From: Cyrtodaria siliqua | Lineage: Eukaryota; Mollusca; Bivalvia; Adapedonta; Hiatellidae | NCBI GenBank assembly: GCA_037043455.1 | Contig: JAWPHD010000140.1 | Span: forward strand, 62,001 to 126,000 | Length of the DNA: 64,000 bases | Direction of reading: 5' to 3' | In this document: positions 21,901-31,149 of the stretch, piece by piece | Layout: each line of letters opens with the position of its first letter | How positions within the stretch are numbered: position 1 is the first letter of the stretch | Translations under genes and position numbers: made by a program | Notes under the pieces: model-generated | Seen by the model: only the letters and a program-made list of their open reading frames with translations | Told to the model about the DNA's origin: nothing | The model's database searches: none

Positions 21901-22754
21901 CAGTATATTGTGACTGGGTAGTTCTGTAACTAGTTTGCCCGGTGTCAGTATAATGTGACTGGGTAGTTATGTAACTGGTTTGCCCGGTGTCAGTATAATG
22001 TGACTGGGTGTGGTATCATGTCTACGGCCTGGTATTCCAGTATGGCAACACTATAAAGTTGAGCATTGAGTTACAAGTAGACACGGTCGTGATATAACTG
22101 GAAGATTGTCAAAGGCGACGTTAACCCCATAGATACATACAAACATACTTATCGGAATGTACTTATATGCATTTATGTAGCCAGATAAGTACATACTTTA
22201 CAAAATGTATTGTATTTCAAATTGAATGTACGTGTTAACACAACCTTAATAATTATACTGCACTTTTTATATGTTACTGTCATTGATTATTGACCAAATG
22301 TGTATGTACTGAGTAGGGATCTGTTCGAAACGTTGACCAACATAACAAAACTAGCACGCAACTGCCTGCTGTGATCGGGGTGTTCAGTAATTGTATTGCT
22401 CATTGATCCTTTGAGGCCCTCAGGGCCGCCAATAAGTGTGACTTTGCAGTAGAATAACACATACACAGGTGCTAGTGGGCTTGAGGGGTGTTGCATCCTA
22501 AATTACCTCCGATGAACCGACTCATAAAACCGAGTATTTTAATTGTATTGTTTGCTTTTGCTCAGAAGGATCCTTTTTCAGTATACATTGATACATTTTC
22601 TTTTTTTATTTCAGGAACAGTAGCTAGAAACAGAAGAGACCTGTGTTACGATTGTTACTTGGAATGTTCTTTGTACTACTCATACTATTATGGTTACCAG
22701 TATCTATGCAGATATGTCTTCTACCCATATTACTGCTATGGTTATTATTATTAA
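9854..22754 (+). CDS. BRICHOS-like type II membrane protein with Tyr/Cys-rich C-terminal peptide (six exons, span includes introns)
   Basis: Six exons joined by GT-AG introns in consistent phase (0,0,0,0,1) give 253 residues. Layout: cytosolic N-terminus 1-41; membrane anchor ~42-66 preceded by KSKRSR; linker with an NNT sequon (88); BRICHOS-like domain ~90-200 with the three family landmarks, Asp115 (IYDFK), Cys135 (TCYV) and Cys193 (MCFGC); RNRR furin-type site 212-215; C-terminal peptide 216-253 with 17 Tyr and 5 Cys. In known BRICHOS proproteins (SP-C, ITM2, chondromodulin, annelid arenicin-type precursors) the domain chaperones a beta-prone segment, often released by proteolysis, and this protein fits that plan. 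Likely secretory pathway. The released peptide is acidic to neutral, unlike cationic antimicrobial peptides, so a structural or cross-linkable role is equally possible. Confidence 0.75.
10902..11870 (+). mobile_element. 5'-truncated retroelement: reverse transcriptase C-terminal region plus 3' UTR (copy A)
   Basis: Frame fragments encode RDDFNFNIVNY, then GVYISQLIRFARACND and KLLQQGFRYHKLR, stopping at ~11199. A second frame from 11229 holds MVYKLRKLK and the CTACLVIDLSTV stretch. I know this signature from the C-terminal region of uncharacterised invertebrate reverse-transcriptase-like proteins. The reading frame is broken by stops. The 3' UTR ends in the dispersed tail (gcctactgaccgttccaa, 11750). 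It begins at the same internal point (aaatctatga) as copy C at 54690. Confidence 0.65.
12165..13030 (+). repeat. Tandem family 1, ~160-bp monomers ('tgaccc..gggg..gaccaa')
   Basis: Starts with aacaagaggcccaagagg, then a G/T-rich run (12200-12245). It continues as about four monomers, each with a gaccc-gggg block and a ctcttgtagtttcagagaa block, starting near 12395, 12552, 12717 and 12893. A related copy lies in reverse at 46100-47425. Confidence 0.75.
13090..14165 (+). repeat. Tandem family 2, ~160-bp monomers ('ccataactctggtgttac')
   Basis: Monomers carry ataactctggtgtt, tctggctggttttc, gagctttcattgatat and aatctggtaaagtttggt. They recur near 13300, 13457, 13625, 13770, 13918 and 14080. Long open frames here are translated repeat. 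Related arrays occur at 49080-49930, 53640-53940 and 56700-58620. The monomer length is close to that of the bivalve BIV160 satellite family, but identity is not tested. Confidence 0.75.
14688..14819 (+). CDS. Exon 2: membrane anchor (residues 33-76)
   Basis: Acceptor ttttaattgttag and donor gtaagg. The exon is 44 codons with a basic KSKRSR stop-transfer flank and a 25-residue hydrophobic segment (GGIVGVVVFAAIAATVIV). Positive charges before the segment predict N-in topology. Confidence 0.8.
15325..15520 (+). mobile_element. Retroelement 3' tail fragment in intron 2
   Basis: Matches the dispersed tail: ttgtttgttagagaata, ggggatttctttatt, agggtaagactgag, ggtgcaccctagaacc, gccactgaccgtcc. No coding part. 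Confidence 0.65.
15539..15865. mobile_element. TTAA-flanked MITE, complete copy (327 bp)
   Basis: Begins TTAAAGGGACAGACGGCAAT and ends ATTGCCATGTGTCCCTTTAA, an imperfect terminal inverted repeat inside TTAA duplications (piggyBac- or Kolobok-type target). AT-rich interior without coding. Partial relatives: 19141-19259, 35072-35350 and the split copy 55758/58763. Confidence 0.85.
16354..16479 (+). CDS. Exon 3: linker and start of BRICHOS-like domain (residues 77-118)
   Basis: Acceptor tttttttacag and donor gtaagt, both strong. Contains the NNT sequon and the IYDFK motif with the conserved Asp. Confidence 0.8.
16498..16652 (+). mobile_element. Retroelement tail fragment in intron 3
   Basis: Carries cactggtcgttccgaggt, ttgtcaacctgtttatattt and gttgactgtgttctgagaat, matching the distal part of the dispersed tail, starting only ~20 bp after the exon 3 donor. 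Confidence 0.55.
16739..16793. repeat. Strong hairpin in intron 3 (24-bp stem)
   Basis: ATTGTAAACCCTGATCAGCT pairs with the downstream reverse complement ending GATCTGGGTTTACAAT, with three mismatches and a ~7-nt loop (aggtact). Confidence 0.7.
16966..17165 (+). repeat. Two tandem copies of a ~99-bp unit
   Basis: tccttaaatcaatacagtga (16968) and tccttaaatcaatacattga (17067) start two near-identical units ending in gggtaacg. The 99-bp length keeps an open frame, which is the only reason for the ORF here. Confidence 0.8.
17191..17390. repeat. 35-bp minisatellite, six copies, followed by SINE-like sequence
   Basis: Unit gattcgtccgtcggtcccgg followed by gagacacttcccata. The core ggtcccggg falls at 17202, 17237, 17274, 17309, 17344 and 17379. 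One unit is 2 bp longer. The following 17390-17525 (cgttaaagaacc, ggttcccggattt, gggacggctctaaataac, gatgagccgttaaac) matches 40920-41075. Confidence 0.85.
17639..17761 (+). CDS. Exon 4: BRICHOS-like core (residues 119-159)
   Basis: Acceptor attaattaag after a T-rich tract, donor gtgagt. Contains TCYV, the first conserved Cys, followed by an acidic stretch (SDWDDYGDQS). Confidence 0.7.
18208..18298 (+). repeat. Dispersed repeat, second copy at 45552-45640
   Basis: aaagcgcaaatttaaattat, then gtttgatagttatagaaa and ttagcata match between the two sites in the same orientation. Lies in intron 4. Confidence 0.65.
18595..18885 (+). repeat. Dispersed repeat, second copy at 52645-52915
   Basis: Shared landmarks: cggacgacccccatt, actcctctgactagggag, cacttaaatccggagatccg, gatttggcaggcctg. 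Direct orientation, ~270 bp. No coding. Contains a nested tccgga motif series that may form hairpins. Confidence 0.75.
19045..19139. repeat. Long imperfect hairpin in intron 4 (~40-bp stem)
   Basis: AAATAGAGTATGGTCTCATA at the left pairs with the right arm ending AAGACCATACTCTATTT. Further in, AGTTGGTT pairs with AACCAACT and TTTAAACA with TGTTTAAA. About six mismatches; loop ~12 nt. Confidence 0.75.
19141..19259. mobile_element. Right half of the TTAA MITE
   Basis: Matches the 3' half of 15539-15865 (agcaaatttaaagtcaaaa, cttcaatattgccg) and ends in tgtgtccctttaa. Confidence 0.7.
19488..19979. mobile_element. Palindromic MITE with TTAA ends (492 bp)
   Basis: Starts TTAAAGGGAATGTAGCGACA and ends with the near-complement TGTATCGCTAAATTCCCTTTAA. 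Long inner arms also pair (attattgagagttc, aattatcaaaatc, gatatgatcatttgaa), making nearly the whole element a foldback. No coding. Lies in intron 4. Confidence 0.85.
20147..20291 (+). CDS. Exon 5: end of BRICHOS-like domain (residues 160-207)
   Basis: 48 codons plus one base. Contains MCFGC with the second conserved Cys, and ends at donor gtaagt. The acceptor atcaacaag lacks a clear pyrimidine tract, so the 5' boundary is the least certain of the gene. The joined codons create an NIT sequon. Confidence 0.6.
21289..22020. repeat. 45-bp minisatellite, ~16 copies, with higher-order repeat
   Basis: Unit gactgggtagttctgtaact followed by ggtttgcccggtgtcagtat and aatgt. Variants differ at gtgttc/gtagttc/gtaattc and acaatg/ataatg/atattg. 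The variant series starting at 21331 repeats from 21510, a 179-bp four-monomer higher-order unit. Lies in intron 5. Confidence 0.9.
22615..22754 (+). CDS. Exon 6: furin-type site and Tyr/Cys-rich peptide (residues 208-253)
   Basis: Strong acceptor ctttttttatttcag. Phase 1 completes a Gly codon with exon 5. Encodes RNRR, then DLCYDCYLECSLYY and a Tyr-run-rich tail, ending at TAA 22752-22754. The repeated Tyr-Tyr and Cys spacing suggests a beta-hairpin-prone or cross-linkable peptide. Confidence 0.75.
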
Positions 22755-23092
22755 GTGTGTACAGTGCCTTAAAGCATTTATTTTACTTGGCAATCCGGCT
22801 TAATATTTACATATAATTAAGGCAATTGTTTTATTAGAGTAAAAACAAACAAACTGGGTTTAATGCATTATGTTTAAAATGATATAAATGCAAAATGTTG
22901 AGCTATCAGTGTCTTTATAATAACATTTGCGAATATATAAGGCACATTTGAGATAGTGATGTTAATGGCAAAATAATGCATAATTTGGTTGATCAAAAAA
23001 GCAGTCGTGTTTACGAAGGGTGATGTTATTAAAATGAGGACAGTGATATGAATAACATCGTCAAGTCAGACAATCGTGTTCTGTATTCATAT

Positions 23093-23098
23093 AATAAA
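23093..23098 (+). promoter_or_regulatory. Candidate poly(A) signal AATAAA for the BRICHOS-like gene
   Basis: First AATAAA downstream of the stop codon (~340 bp). In AT-rich DNA such hexamers are common, so the assignment is tentative. Confidence 0.35.
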
Positions 23099-23284
23099 TA
23101 TACCTTTTATTTTGCCATGATTAATATTCAAATTCAACGTCTTTCAAATTCAAATTCAGATATGTATATTATTAATATTGTTAATCGAAAAATCATTGTA
23201 CGTTATAGGCTGTGTAAATGCCAGGACCGTTATTCGAGATTGATATTGATGTAAACTTTGATTATTATCATTACGTGGTCTGAG

Positions 23285-23515
23285 TTTTACCTTTCATACC
23301 CCATCCAATGCTTTCTCTGAGAAGACTTACCTTCCATACCCCATCCAACCCCTTCTCTGAGAAGACTTACCTTTCATACCCCATCCAACCCCTTCTCTGA
23401 GAAGACTTACCTTTCATACCCCATCCAACCCCTTCTCTGAGAAGACTTACCTTCCATACCCCATCCAATGCTTTCTCTGAGAAGAGAAAACGGGGTTGGC
23501 TGGGGTATGAAATAA
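23285..23515. repeat. 40-bp minisatellite, five copies, closed by an inverted piece
   Basis: Unit acttacctttcataccccat followed by ccaaccccttctctgagaag. The array ends in ggggttggctggggtatgaa, the reverse complement of the unit's core, so the last copy can fold back. Confidence 0.85.
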
Positions 23516-25342
23516 AACCTTAATTTCGGCTTAAAAAGTTTGCATATTGTAAAATAATTAAAACACTTAATATGTAATTTTAAACAGGTTCACCTTTTTA
23601 CAGTAAAACTTGTTTTTAAACGTATTTTATTGTCTAAATATCCGTTATAAAAACCTGCTAATATAAGCTTTCCCATTGCTTAATGGAATTAAGGCGAAAC
23701 CGCGTAATGGTTTAAATTCGATAATTATTGCGTGCTTATAGGCTTATTGCCATTCATATTTGTCTTTTTGCATGTTTTGAGGTTTAATGTGTTCTGTGAA
23801 AGCTGCATTTCCTGTTCGACTTTTATACTTATTTTATTGCTTGCATATAGACTGATAGGCCCATGGAGCCGGGTGTTTGTGTAACTATATTATCTATATT
23901 GTTATACAAATGTCACAATGATACTAATAATTAATTACTATTTTCTATAGTATTGTCTGATTATGAAGAATATGGTTATTTACATCTTGGCGAAGCTATT
24001 CTACACTCAGTGCATTTAAAAAAGCGACATTTTTGATTTGATTACATATATAATAATACTTATCCTTGATATCCTTGCTAGTTATACTAGAACGAAATAC
24101 TCTGAAAACTGGTGGAAATAGTTCAGTGTTTGCTAAAACAAAAGTAATTTGATATTAATTCGTTTAAAAAAAAATACGTTTCAGTAATGTGCATAATTAT
24201 GCATTAGGTTTTAAGTTATAATTATGTTTTAGTGCATTTCGGAAAAATAGTTAGTTTGCATTGACAATATACATCAATTAACATGTTATATAATGTAATT
24301 GTTAGGAATATTTAGATTGATTCGGCCTTTTATTATCTCACGTGTTGCAGGTTTATTAGAAAAGCTAGAAAGAAAAAATAAATAATGTCCTTACTATAAT
24401 TTGAAATAATATATGCCATTTTAAATGTTTATGGTTGTATGTAAGTGTTTTTAAATTAAGGAACAGAACATTTATTGTATTTAAATTGTACATACGTACA
24501 TCGGTATGTATATCGGCTACATACTTCTATATTTTACTAACTGTATAAGAATATTATTATCCCGTGTCTGTAGTAATTCTTAAAGTTTAAACATATTTAT
24601 AATAATATTGTTTTAATATATATTTTCCGGATTATTATGTAACAAGGACATTCAAAATAAAATGGTATATACCTTCCAAATCAATACTATGACAACATTA
24701 GAATATATGTAGTTATGTAAGAGTTTTTTTTTTTAATTATCCAATATAACTCGTATGCCCTACTTATAACTGGGTTTGTACCGTGTTCATTATTTTAATT
24801 TTGTCTGATGCGTTAAGTTGTTGTGTTAATGTCACATACTTTTATTTAACTGACAACGTTATGAGGTTGGTCTGGCAATTAACTACTAATCGATAAGATT
24901 TGTTTCTCTATGTCAGCATTGCGCTATATAAAAATGCATGTTATCAAAAACAGTCGATCACAAAAAATCTAATGCCAGAGCATATATCAAAACAACGCCA
25001 GGCATTTTCAGGACTTGGTTTCTAAAAATAATCCCAGGCTCTCTCCTTAAAATATGTTACACGAATCTTATTTTAGAATGTGTGTTTGCTATTTATTTTG
25101 TAGCTTTACTATATATACTAGCTTATATACATGTCTGTCCATTTTACTGATAGTTTAATACATGAAATCATAAATAATTGTTTCCAAGCTATTAATGAGA
25201 CAAATGTGTTATGATAACTCAAATTGAATGTTATAACATTTTGAGTAAATATGTTTTGCTGTTAATATGATATACGCTGACAGAATGTTGTACGTATTCG
25301 GCTTTAAAAAGACAATATATTCACATGTATCTTTGTTGTTTT
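23516..25342. other. Gene-free AT-rich stretch
   Basis: No coding or structured feature recognised except a retroelement tail remnant at about 23735-23835 (tgttctgtgaaagctgcatt, cctgttcgacttttatactt). Confidence 0.5.
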
Positions 25343-25625
25343 CAGTTACGGTGGTCTAGTGGTTAAGGCATTCGCCTCGTAATCCGGAGGTCGAAGGCTC
25401 GAGTCCCGTCAGAGGCGGGCTTGTTACTGAAGAGAGACCGGTTGGTGAGCCACCAGCTAGTTAAATAACGGTTACCGATTGCCTACCTGCCTGGTGCCTG
25501 GCATTAAAAAATAGGAATCGGGAAGTAATGATGTTCAAGACAAAGGTGTCTCATAAGTCAAAATTGATTTGCCTTTTCAATTTGGGTGACACTATAATAA
25601 ACAAACACTTTACTTTACTTATAGT
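25343..25625 (+). mobile_element. tRNA-derived SINE
   Basis: The head has RNA polymerase III promoter boxes: box A TGGTCTAGTGG (25352-25362) and box B GGCTCGAGTCC (25396-25406), with ggttaaggcattcgcctcgt between. A body follows (agagagaccggttggtgagc, ctgcctggtgcctggcatt) and the tail is cactttactttactta. The tRNA-like part lacks a clean acceptor stem, so it is not a functional tRNA gene. Confidence 0.8.
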
Positions 25626-25680
25626 TTACTTATAGTTATCAACGTACAATGGCCTAGCTAATCATCCATATTAATGTTTG
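25626..25680. repeat. Copy 2 of the ~50-bp dispersed block at 8247-8302
   Basis: tatagttatcaacgtacaat then agctaatcatcca. Directly follows the SINE. Confidence 0.6.
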
Positions 25681-25807
25681 TAATAATTTTAATTTCCATG
25701 TAAACGACCTGCGCAAGAGCATTGCAGTGTATCATAATTTTTGATAATTGTCCACACGTTTCCTAAGTGAGTATTAAATCGATGCGCTTTGCAGAGCGAT
25801 TTGAATG

Positions 25808-25945
25808 ATGGACAAATGTAAACAAGCAGACAAAGGTATAAAAGCAGACAAAGGTATAAACGCAGTAAAAAAGCAGACACAGGTAACAAAGGTATAAAAG
25901 CAGACAAAGGTATAAAAGCAGACAAAAAAGGCATAAACGCAGAAG
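25808..25945. repeat. 18-bp minisatellite 'agcagacaaaggtataaa'
   Basis: About seven irregular copies. The three overlapping Leu/Cys/Tyr-rich minus-strand open frames here are translated repeat. Confidence 0.8.
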
Positions 25946-26069
25946 CAAAAGTTGCACAGGAAGTGCAACATTTAAGCAGCTATATAAAAACACGCATTTA
26001 CAACCCAATAAAGGTAAAATGAGAGAAGGGGTCGACAATAGGGATACCGGCTTGAATTCAGTGTAAAAA

Positions 26070-26680
26070 AGTGGTCGCTCCATGGGTTTTCTACGACAAG
26101 GACTAGCTGACTTCTATGGTGGCGTGATGTACAAACTATGTAAGACCATTGGACATGACCACTTGCATACACCATTTGTTACGCTTGCTAACAAGTTTAT
26201 CAAAAGAGTACCCGATCATCTTGGAACGCACTGCTTGATTAGTGGTTGGCCCAGTTACTATGCTTTCTTCTTTGATTGTGAGATGACCGGGCAGATTGCG
26301 TCCGATGTTTGTCTCCAATCTTTTCTTGTCGTGATCCTAATAGTTATTACTATTATTACCTCTTGTTGCTCAATTCATTGAGTATTTGCGCTTTGGCATT
26401 TTTTTGGTATATATTTATATACAGATTACCATCTTTGTGCTATACCTGTTTTGCCTATAAATGCTTCCTAGTTTATTAGAGGAAATCTTTTATTTGTATC
26501 TTTTTTATTTATATCTCGTTTTATTGGGATGACAAGGCGGTACCCAAGTTGTCCAACATTTAATATTTGTGATGCCTTATACTTTGCTTCCACATAGCTT
26601 TGAACTTATTGTTTGTTTTCAATGCATGATGTTGGTTGATTGTGTCCTGTAAATGCCACATTTCCTGTACGACCGATCTT
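26070..26680 (+). mobile_element. 5'-truncated retroelement, C-terminal fragment plus tail (copy B)
   Basis: Encodes DFYGGVMYKLCKTIGHDH and a degenerate stretch ending FFFDCEMTGQIASD, matching the second part of copies A and C. Tail remnants follow (ttttattgggatgacaaggc, gttgattgtgtcctgtaaat) to about 26680. Confidence 0.65.
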
Positions 26681-27690
26681 CTTTTTTATTAACCCATATT
26701 AAACCACATTAAAACTCACATTTAAGCACACTGAGAAATAAAAAGTAACAATACATCTTTAATAGTTGGTTTTATCTCAACATTTATTTATTCGGCGATG
26801 TTTGTCACTCCATAAACAATCGTATTTTGTAAATGTATATAAAACTTGAGGGTCTAATAGCCATTGAAAATACTTGCAACAGTATCAGAAGTTGGTGAGA
26901 TAAACAGAACACAATAGTTGTTGAGCCATTAGTCGCCACATGGTTATGGTGGATATAAATTCAGATAGCTTCAAACGTGAATGCAGGATAGTATAACTGT
27001 GACCAGTAAAGTATATAATGAGTATAAGGAAATAACTGTCTGATTGTTATTCAGTGAAATGTATACATCGACACATGAGCATAGCCCATACAAGTATGTA
27101 TTAATACATTTTGAAAACATTACTTGGATCGCTTTATTTACATTTCTGATGGTCACGTGGTACCCATTTGCTCGTTAGGTTTGACTTCAGCCAAAATGAA
27201 AGTCAGGGTTACTGGGTATATGTAACGACATTCCTTGAGATAAGATGTGTGAAGTTTTATGAACATATATCAAATACGTTTCAAGTTATGACCAATGTTA
27301 GGTTGCAGTTTAATGTGACGGACGGACGACGGACGACAGGTGACAAACGACGGAAAAGTAATCCCTAAGTGTCTGCTATGCTGCGCAAGCGACAAAATGA
27401 AAGGTACCATCTCAACATCTAGACATCTAGATTAATGAACGATACTGTATGTTTTTCGAGTTTAAAACGGTTTCGAGAGTTAAATTCGGGATGCCATCTT
27501 CGGGATGGTTAAAATTGTGTACTATTGATTTTATGAATATTGAGTTCTACTCAACCCGGGGATAGAGGGCGTGAGCGGTAGATAGCATATTTCACTACCA
27601 CTCATGAACAGTCTCAATCAAACCGAGACTGCAATATTTCGTATGTGTCGTGCTCGGCCGTTTCCAAAGGTCCATTATCATACCATTTTT
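26681..27690. other. Gene-free stretch
   Basis: AT-rich. Ends of an array-type element appear near 27330 (gacggacggacgacggacg). A gttttcgagagttaaattcgg phrase at ~27470 precedes the duplication at 27700. Confidence 0.4.
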
Positions 27691-27699
27691 TTTGTAACA

Positions 27700-27950
27700 T
27701 TCTTAAAGCTGATTATGAGACATACAACCATTTTTTTGTCGATAAATAGGGATGTTCGATCGATCAATTAGTCTAAGATTTATCGCGCTTAAACCGTTTT
27801 CGAGAGTTAAATTCGGTTTTAACATTCTTAAAGCTGGTTATGAGACATACAACCATTTTTTGTCGATAAATAGGGATGTTCGATCGATCAATTAGTCTAA
27901 GATTTATCGCGCTTAAACCGTTTTCGAGAGTTAAATTCGGTTTTCAGATT
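27700..27950. repeat. Recent 125-bp tandem duplication
   Basis: Two copies starting ttcttaaagctgattatgag and ttcttaaagctggttatgag are nearly identical, differing at one base and one T in a T-run. Contains gttcgatcgatcaattagtc. Confidence 0.9.
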
Positions 27951-28554
27951 CTTAACACCGGTTTTGAGATTTCAGAATGTATGAACAAATGCCGTGCCAT
28001 ATTAGGCTAATGCAGTAAGAGCTAAGAGCTAATAGGGGTCAACCCTAAACGAATTGTAAATGGTTTGAACATATTCATTTTCATCGAACTGCACTGAGTA
28101 ACTGAAAGGAAGTCCTAAACGCTCGCAGGCTCGTTCTATGGGTGGCTAAAATTTTAACAAAAACCGCTGTAGAGACTGGATATTTGGCACACTTGTATGC
28201 GGGTGCGCGAGTAAGCTAGTATATATGGATGCATACATGATTATGCGTGGGTATGTTTATATATGTGTGAACATGTGTGAGTATGGGCGTGCATGTGCGT
28301 ATTTGTATAACAGTCGTTCATTTTGTCATATTTTATACGCTAGTTTGTCATTACATATATGGTATAATGTCAATACTGGATATGTCTCACCATAATTGTA
28401 GTTTGGTAATCTCCCAAGTGGGGGAAATAAAGTTCATCAGATCAAATCAGCTGTATGTGCAATATTCAAACGATTTTAAAATGTAATACAGGTCGGCTGT
28501 CATAGTTGCGTTTGTATGTATTATCGTTCTCACAATAATGTGAGCACGAATAGT

Positions 28555-28790
28555 CTTCTCATGATAATGGAACTGCTAATATCATTCTCGTGATAATGTG
28601 AACACAAATATCATTCCCGTGATAATGGGAACACAAATATCATTCCCGTGATAATGGGAACACAAATATCATTGCCGTGATAATGTGAACACAAATATCA
28701 GTGAACACAAATATCATTCCCGTGATAATGGGAACACAAATATCGTTCTCGTGATAATGTGAACACAAATATCAAAGATGAATGGCAGTG
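28555..28790. repeat. 29-bp minisatellite 'acacaaatatcattcccgtg'
   Basis: About eight copies of a unit with partly self-complementary core (attcccgtgataatgggaa). Its reverse counterpart is at 42120-42400, where the sequence has drifted to cacgagaatgatatttgtg. Confidence 0.85.
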
Positions 28791-28804
28791 TATAGGCATA
28801 TGAC

Positions 28805-28945
28805 GTCACAAACACAAAAAAGGTTGGTTGACAATAGGGCTACCGCCTTGTATAAATCAGGTTCTAGGGTGCACCAAACCTCGCACTTACCTTAATCCCT
28901 GTGGGATGTAAGCCATGCTGGTCTTTAGCCAGTAGAGCTAAAAAG
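28805..28945 (-). mobile_element. Retroelement tail fragment and array-element end in left arm
   Basis: ctagggtgcaccaaacctcg reads as the dispersed tail on the minus strand. It abuts CTGGTCTTTAGCCAGTAGAG followed by CTAA (28918-28941), the same end as at 57579-57602 and 58605-58623. Confidence 0.6.
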
Positions 28946-29639
28946 ATATATTTTGTCTTGTAAACGACCTAGAATCTTCATTTTGCATCTGATATTTACC
29001 AAACTTGGCCAGCTTCATAATATTGATGAAAGCTAGAAAGGTTTGAAAACAAACAATATCTGATAGATAATAAACATCAACATTATAGCCTTTGATTTAA
29101 CAAAAATGCTGTATTTTGATTTGTCAACACTCTAGCACCTCATTTTGCATCCGATCTTTAGCAAACTTGACCAGAATATCAGTAGTGATAAAAGCTCGCA
29201 CGAGATTGAATTGAACTGAATGTTGTTTAATGGCTCATCAACACAGAGCCGCCCCAGAGAGAGGGGAAGTATCTTGCCAAAGAACACACCGACGGAACTC
29301 AGTGGCACCACGGAGGATCGAAGCCGGGGCCTCCGGTTACAACAATAACATCAGGCAGTAAACAACACGGTTATGGCCCCGAATTTAATGAATTTAAATG
29401 GTATACTTTTTCTTGTCAACATTCTAGCATCCTCATTTTAAATTCGATCTTTACCAAACTTGGTCAGAGTCTTACTTGAACATATTCAAAAACCACCTTA
29501 GCGAAAAATTTACCCCAGAGTTATTGCCCTTGATTTATTTAACAATGCTATATTTTGCTGTTTTAATCAGCAGCTACTTCATTTTAATGCTCCCACAGAG
29601 TGGGATGCATATAGTAATAGCACTGTCCGTGCGTCCGCC

Positions 29640-30480
29640 CGCCATTCTCGGAAACTGCAGAAGGGAATTTCGTCAATCTTAACACAAATGTTCATCACTA
29701 TGAGAAGGTGTGTCGCGCGCAAGAATTATGACCATATCTTAAAGGTCAAGGTCACACTTGGAGGTCAAATGTCAAAAAATCATAAAAGAAATCATTTCTC
29801 AGCCATTTCTTGGAAACTACTGAAGGGAGTTGCGTCAATCTTCAAACAAATGTTCATGACTAGGAGAAGATGTGTCGCGCACAAGAATCATGGCCGTTTA
29901 TTTAAGATCAAGGTCACATTTGAACGTCAACTGTCAAAAAATCATGAACAAATTAATATCTCAGCCATTACTTGGAAACTACTGAAAGGAGTTGCGTCAA
30001 TCTTCACACAAATGTTCATCGCATTTAGAAGGTGTATCGCGTGCAAGAATTATGTCAGTGTCTCAAAGGTCAAGGTCGTACTTGGAGGTCAAAGGTAAAA
30101 AAATCGTAAAAAATATCATGTCTCAGCCATTACTCGGAAATTACTGAAGGGAGTTTCGTCAAACTTTACACAAATGTTTATCACAGTGAGAAGGTGTGTT
30201 GCGCACAAGAATCTTGTCAGTGCGTCAAATGTCAAGGTTGGAGGTCAAAGGTAAAAGAATCATCAATAAATTCATGTCTCACCATTACTTGGAAAGTACT
30301 GAAGGGAACTGTGTTCAAACTGCAGACAAATATTCATCATATTGAGAAGGTGTGTCGCGCACAAGAATCATCTCCGCGTCTCAAAGGTCAAGGTCACACG
30401 TGGATAACAAATGTCAAAACAGTTAGGATGTATGTCGTAGCGGAGAACAGATGCGATCAATATTCTGATGAGGTGTGGTG
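29640..30480. repeat. 162-bp tandem array, five copies
   Basis: Each unit holds tgttcatcactatgagaagg, gcgcacaagaatcatg, gtcaaggtcacacttggagg and tcagccattacttggaaac. The phrase with ATG recurs at 29688, 29850, 30012 and 30174, exactly 162 bp apart. Because 162 is a multiple of three, a long frame stays open; that frame is not a gene. Mirrored at 39700-40460. Confidence 0.9.
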
Positions 30481-31149
30481 AAAATCCTGTGAGAAACAAG
30501 ATACTCATGTTGTAGCGGAGACCTGGCATGACCTATATATTCTACGAAAGTAGATAAAAGCGACGCGAAAATTTGCACATGATGTAAGATGCATATAAGG
30601 CACATTCTGGCGGAGTTTGGTGAATATTCTTCTAAAATGAGGCAATATACGCATGTCGAAGTGGAGACCAAAAATGACCTATATTTTGTTCAAAGTAGGC
30701 CACAGCGGCTCCAAATAGTGTACGTGATGTTGGATTTATATAAAGAACATTCTGTTGGAGCTTGGTGAAAGTCCTGCAAGTAACGAAGAAGATTTTAATC
30801 AATGAATATCGAAAATCGAACATACGGACTAACGAACGGATGGACGAACTAACAATACCGGTCGATACGATGTTGATGAAATAAATACTGAAAAAGGGAT
30901 CCCTTGGTCCAAGCAACAAACACAAACAAGAGAGAAAAGTAGCAAACTTAGTTTTATTGAGTCTGTTTATAAGAAGTTATATAATTTGCGACACATTTCA
31001 CGTTCCCTTGTGCTAGATTGGCACAAGAAGCCAATCTTCTACGTTTTCGTCTTAACTTAATACAAATCGAACCTTAATGCCATTAATATTCTGAATCCGA
31101 ACGTGGTCTCATAATAGTTTTCATCCGCTTTCATTCTGTCTAAAATGTT

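Noticed and set aside
21289..22020. CRISPR-like array
   Set aside because: The units are contiguous 45-bp monomers without unique spacers, in a eukaryotic intron.
22488..22614. Met start of a separate 88-residue protein
   Set aside because: The coding signal begins exactly after a strong splice acceptor at 22614 and continues exon 5 in phase.
25343..25420. Functional tRNA gene
   Set aside because: Boxes A and B are present but the acceptor stem does not pair, and a SINE body and tail follow.
29688..30098. 136-residue protein with three internal repeats
   Set aside because: The frame stays open only because the 162-bp satellite unit is a multiple of three; the same happens at 40025-40516.
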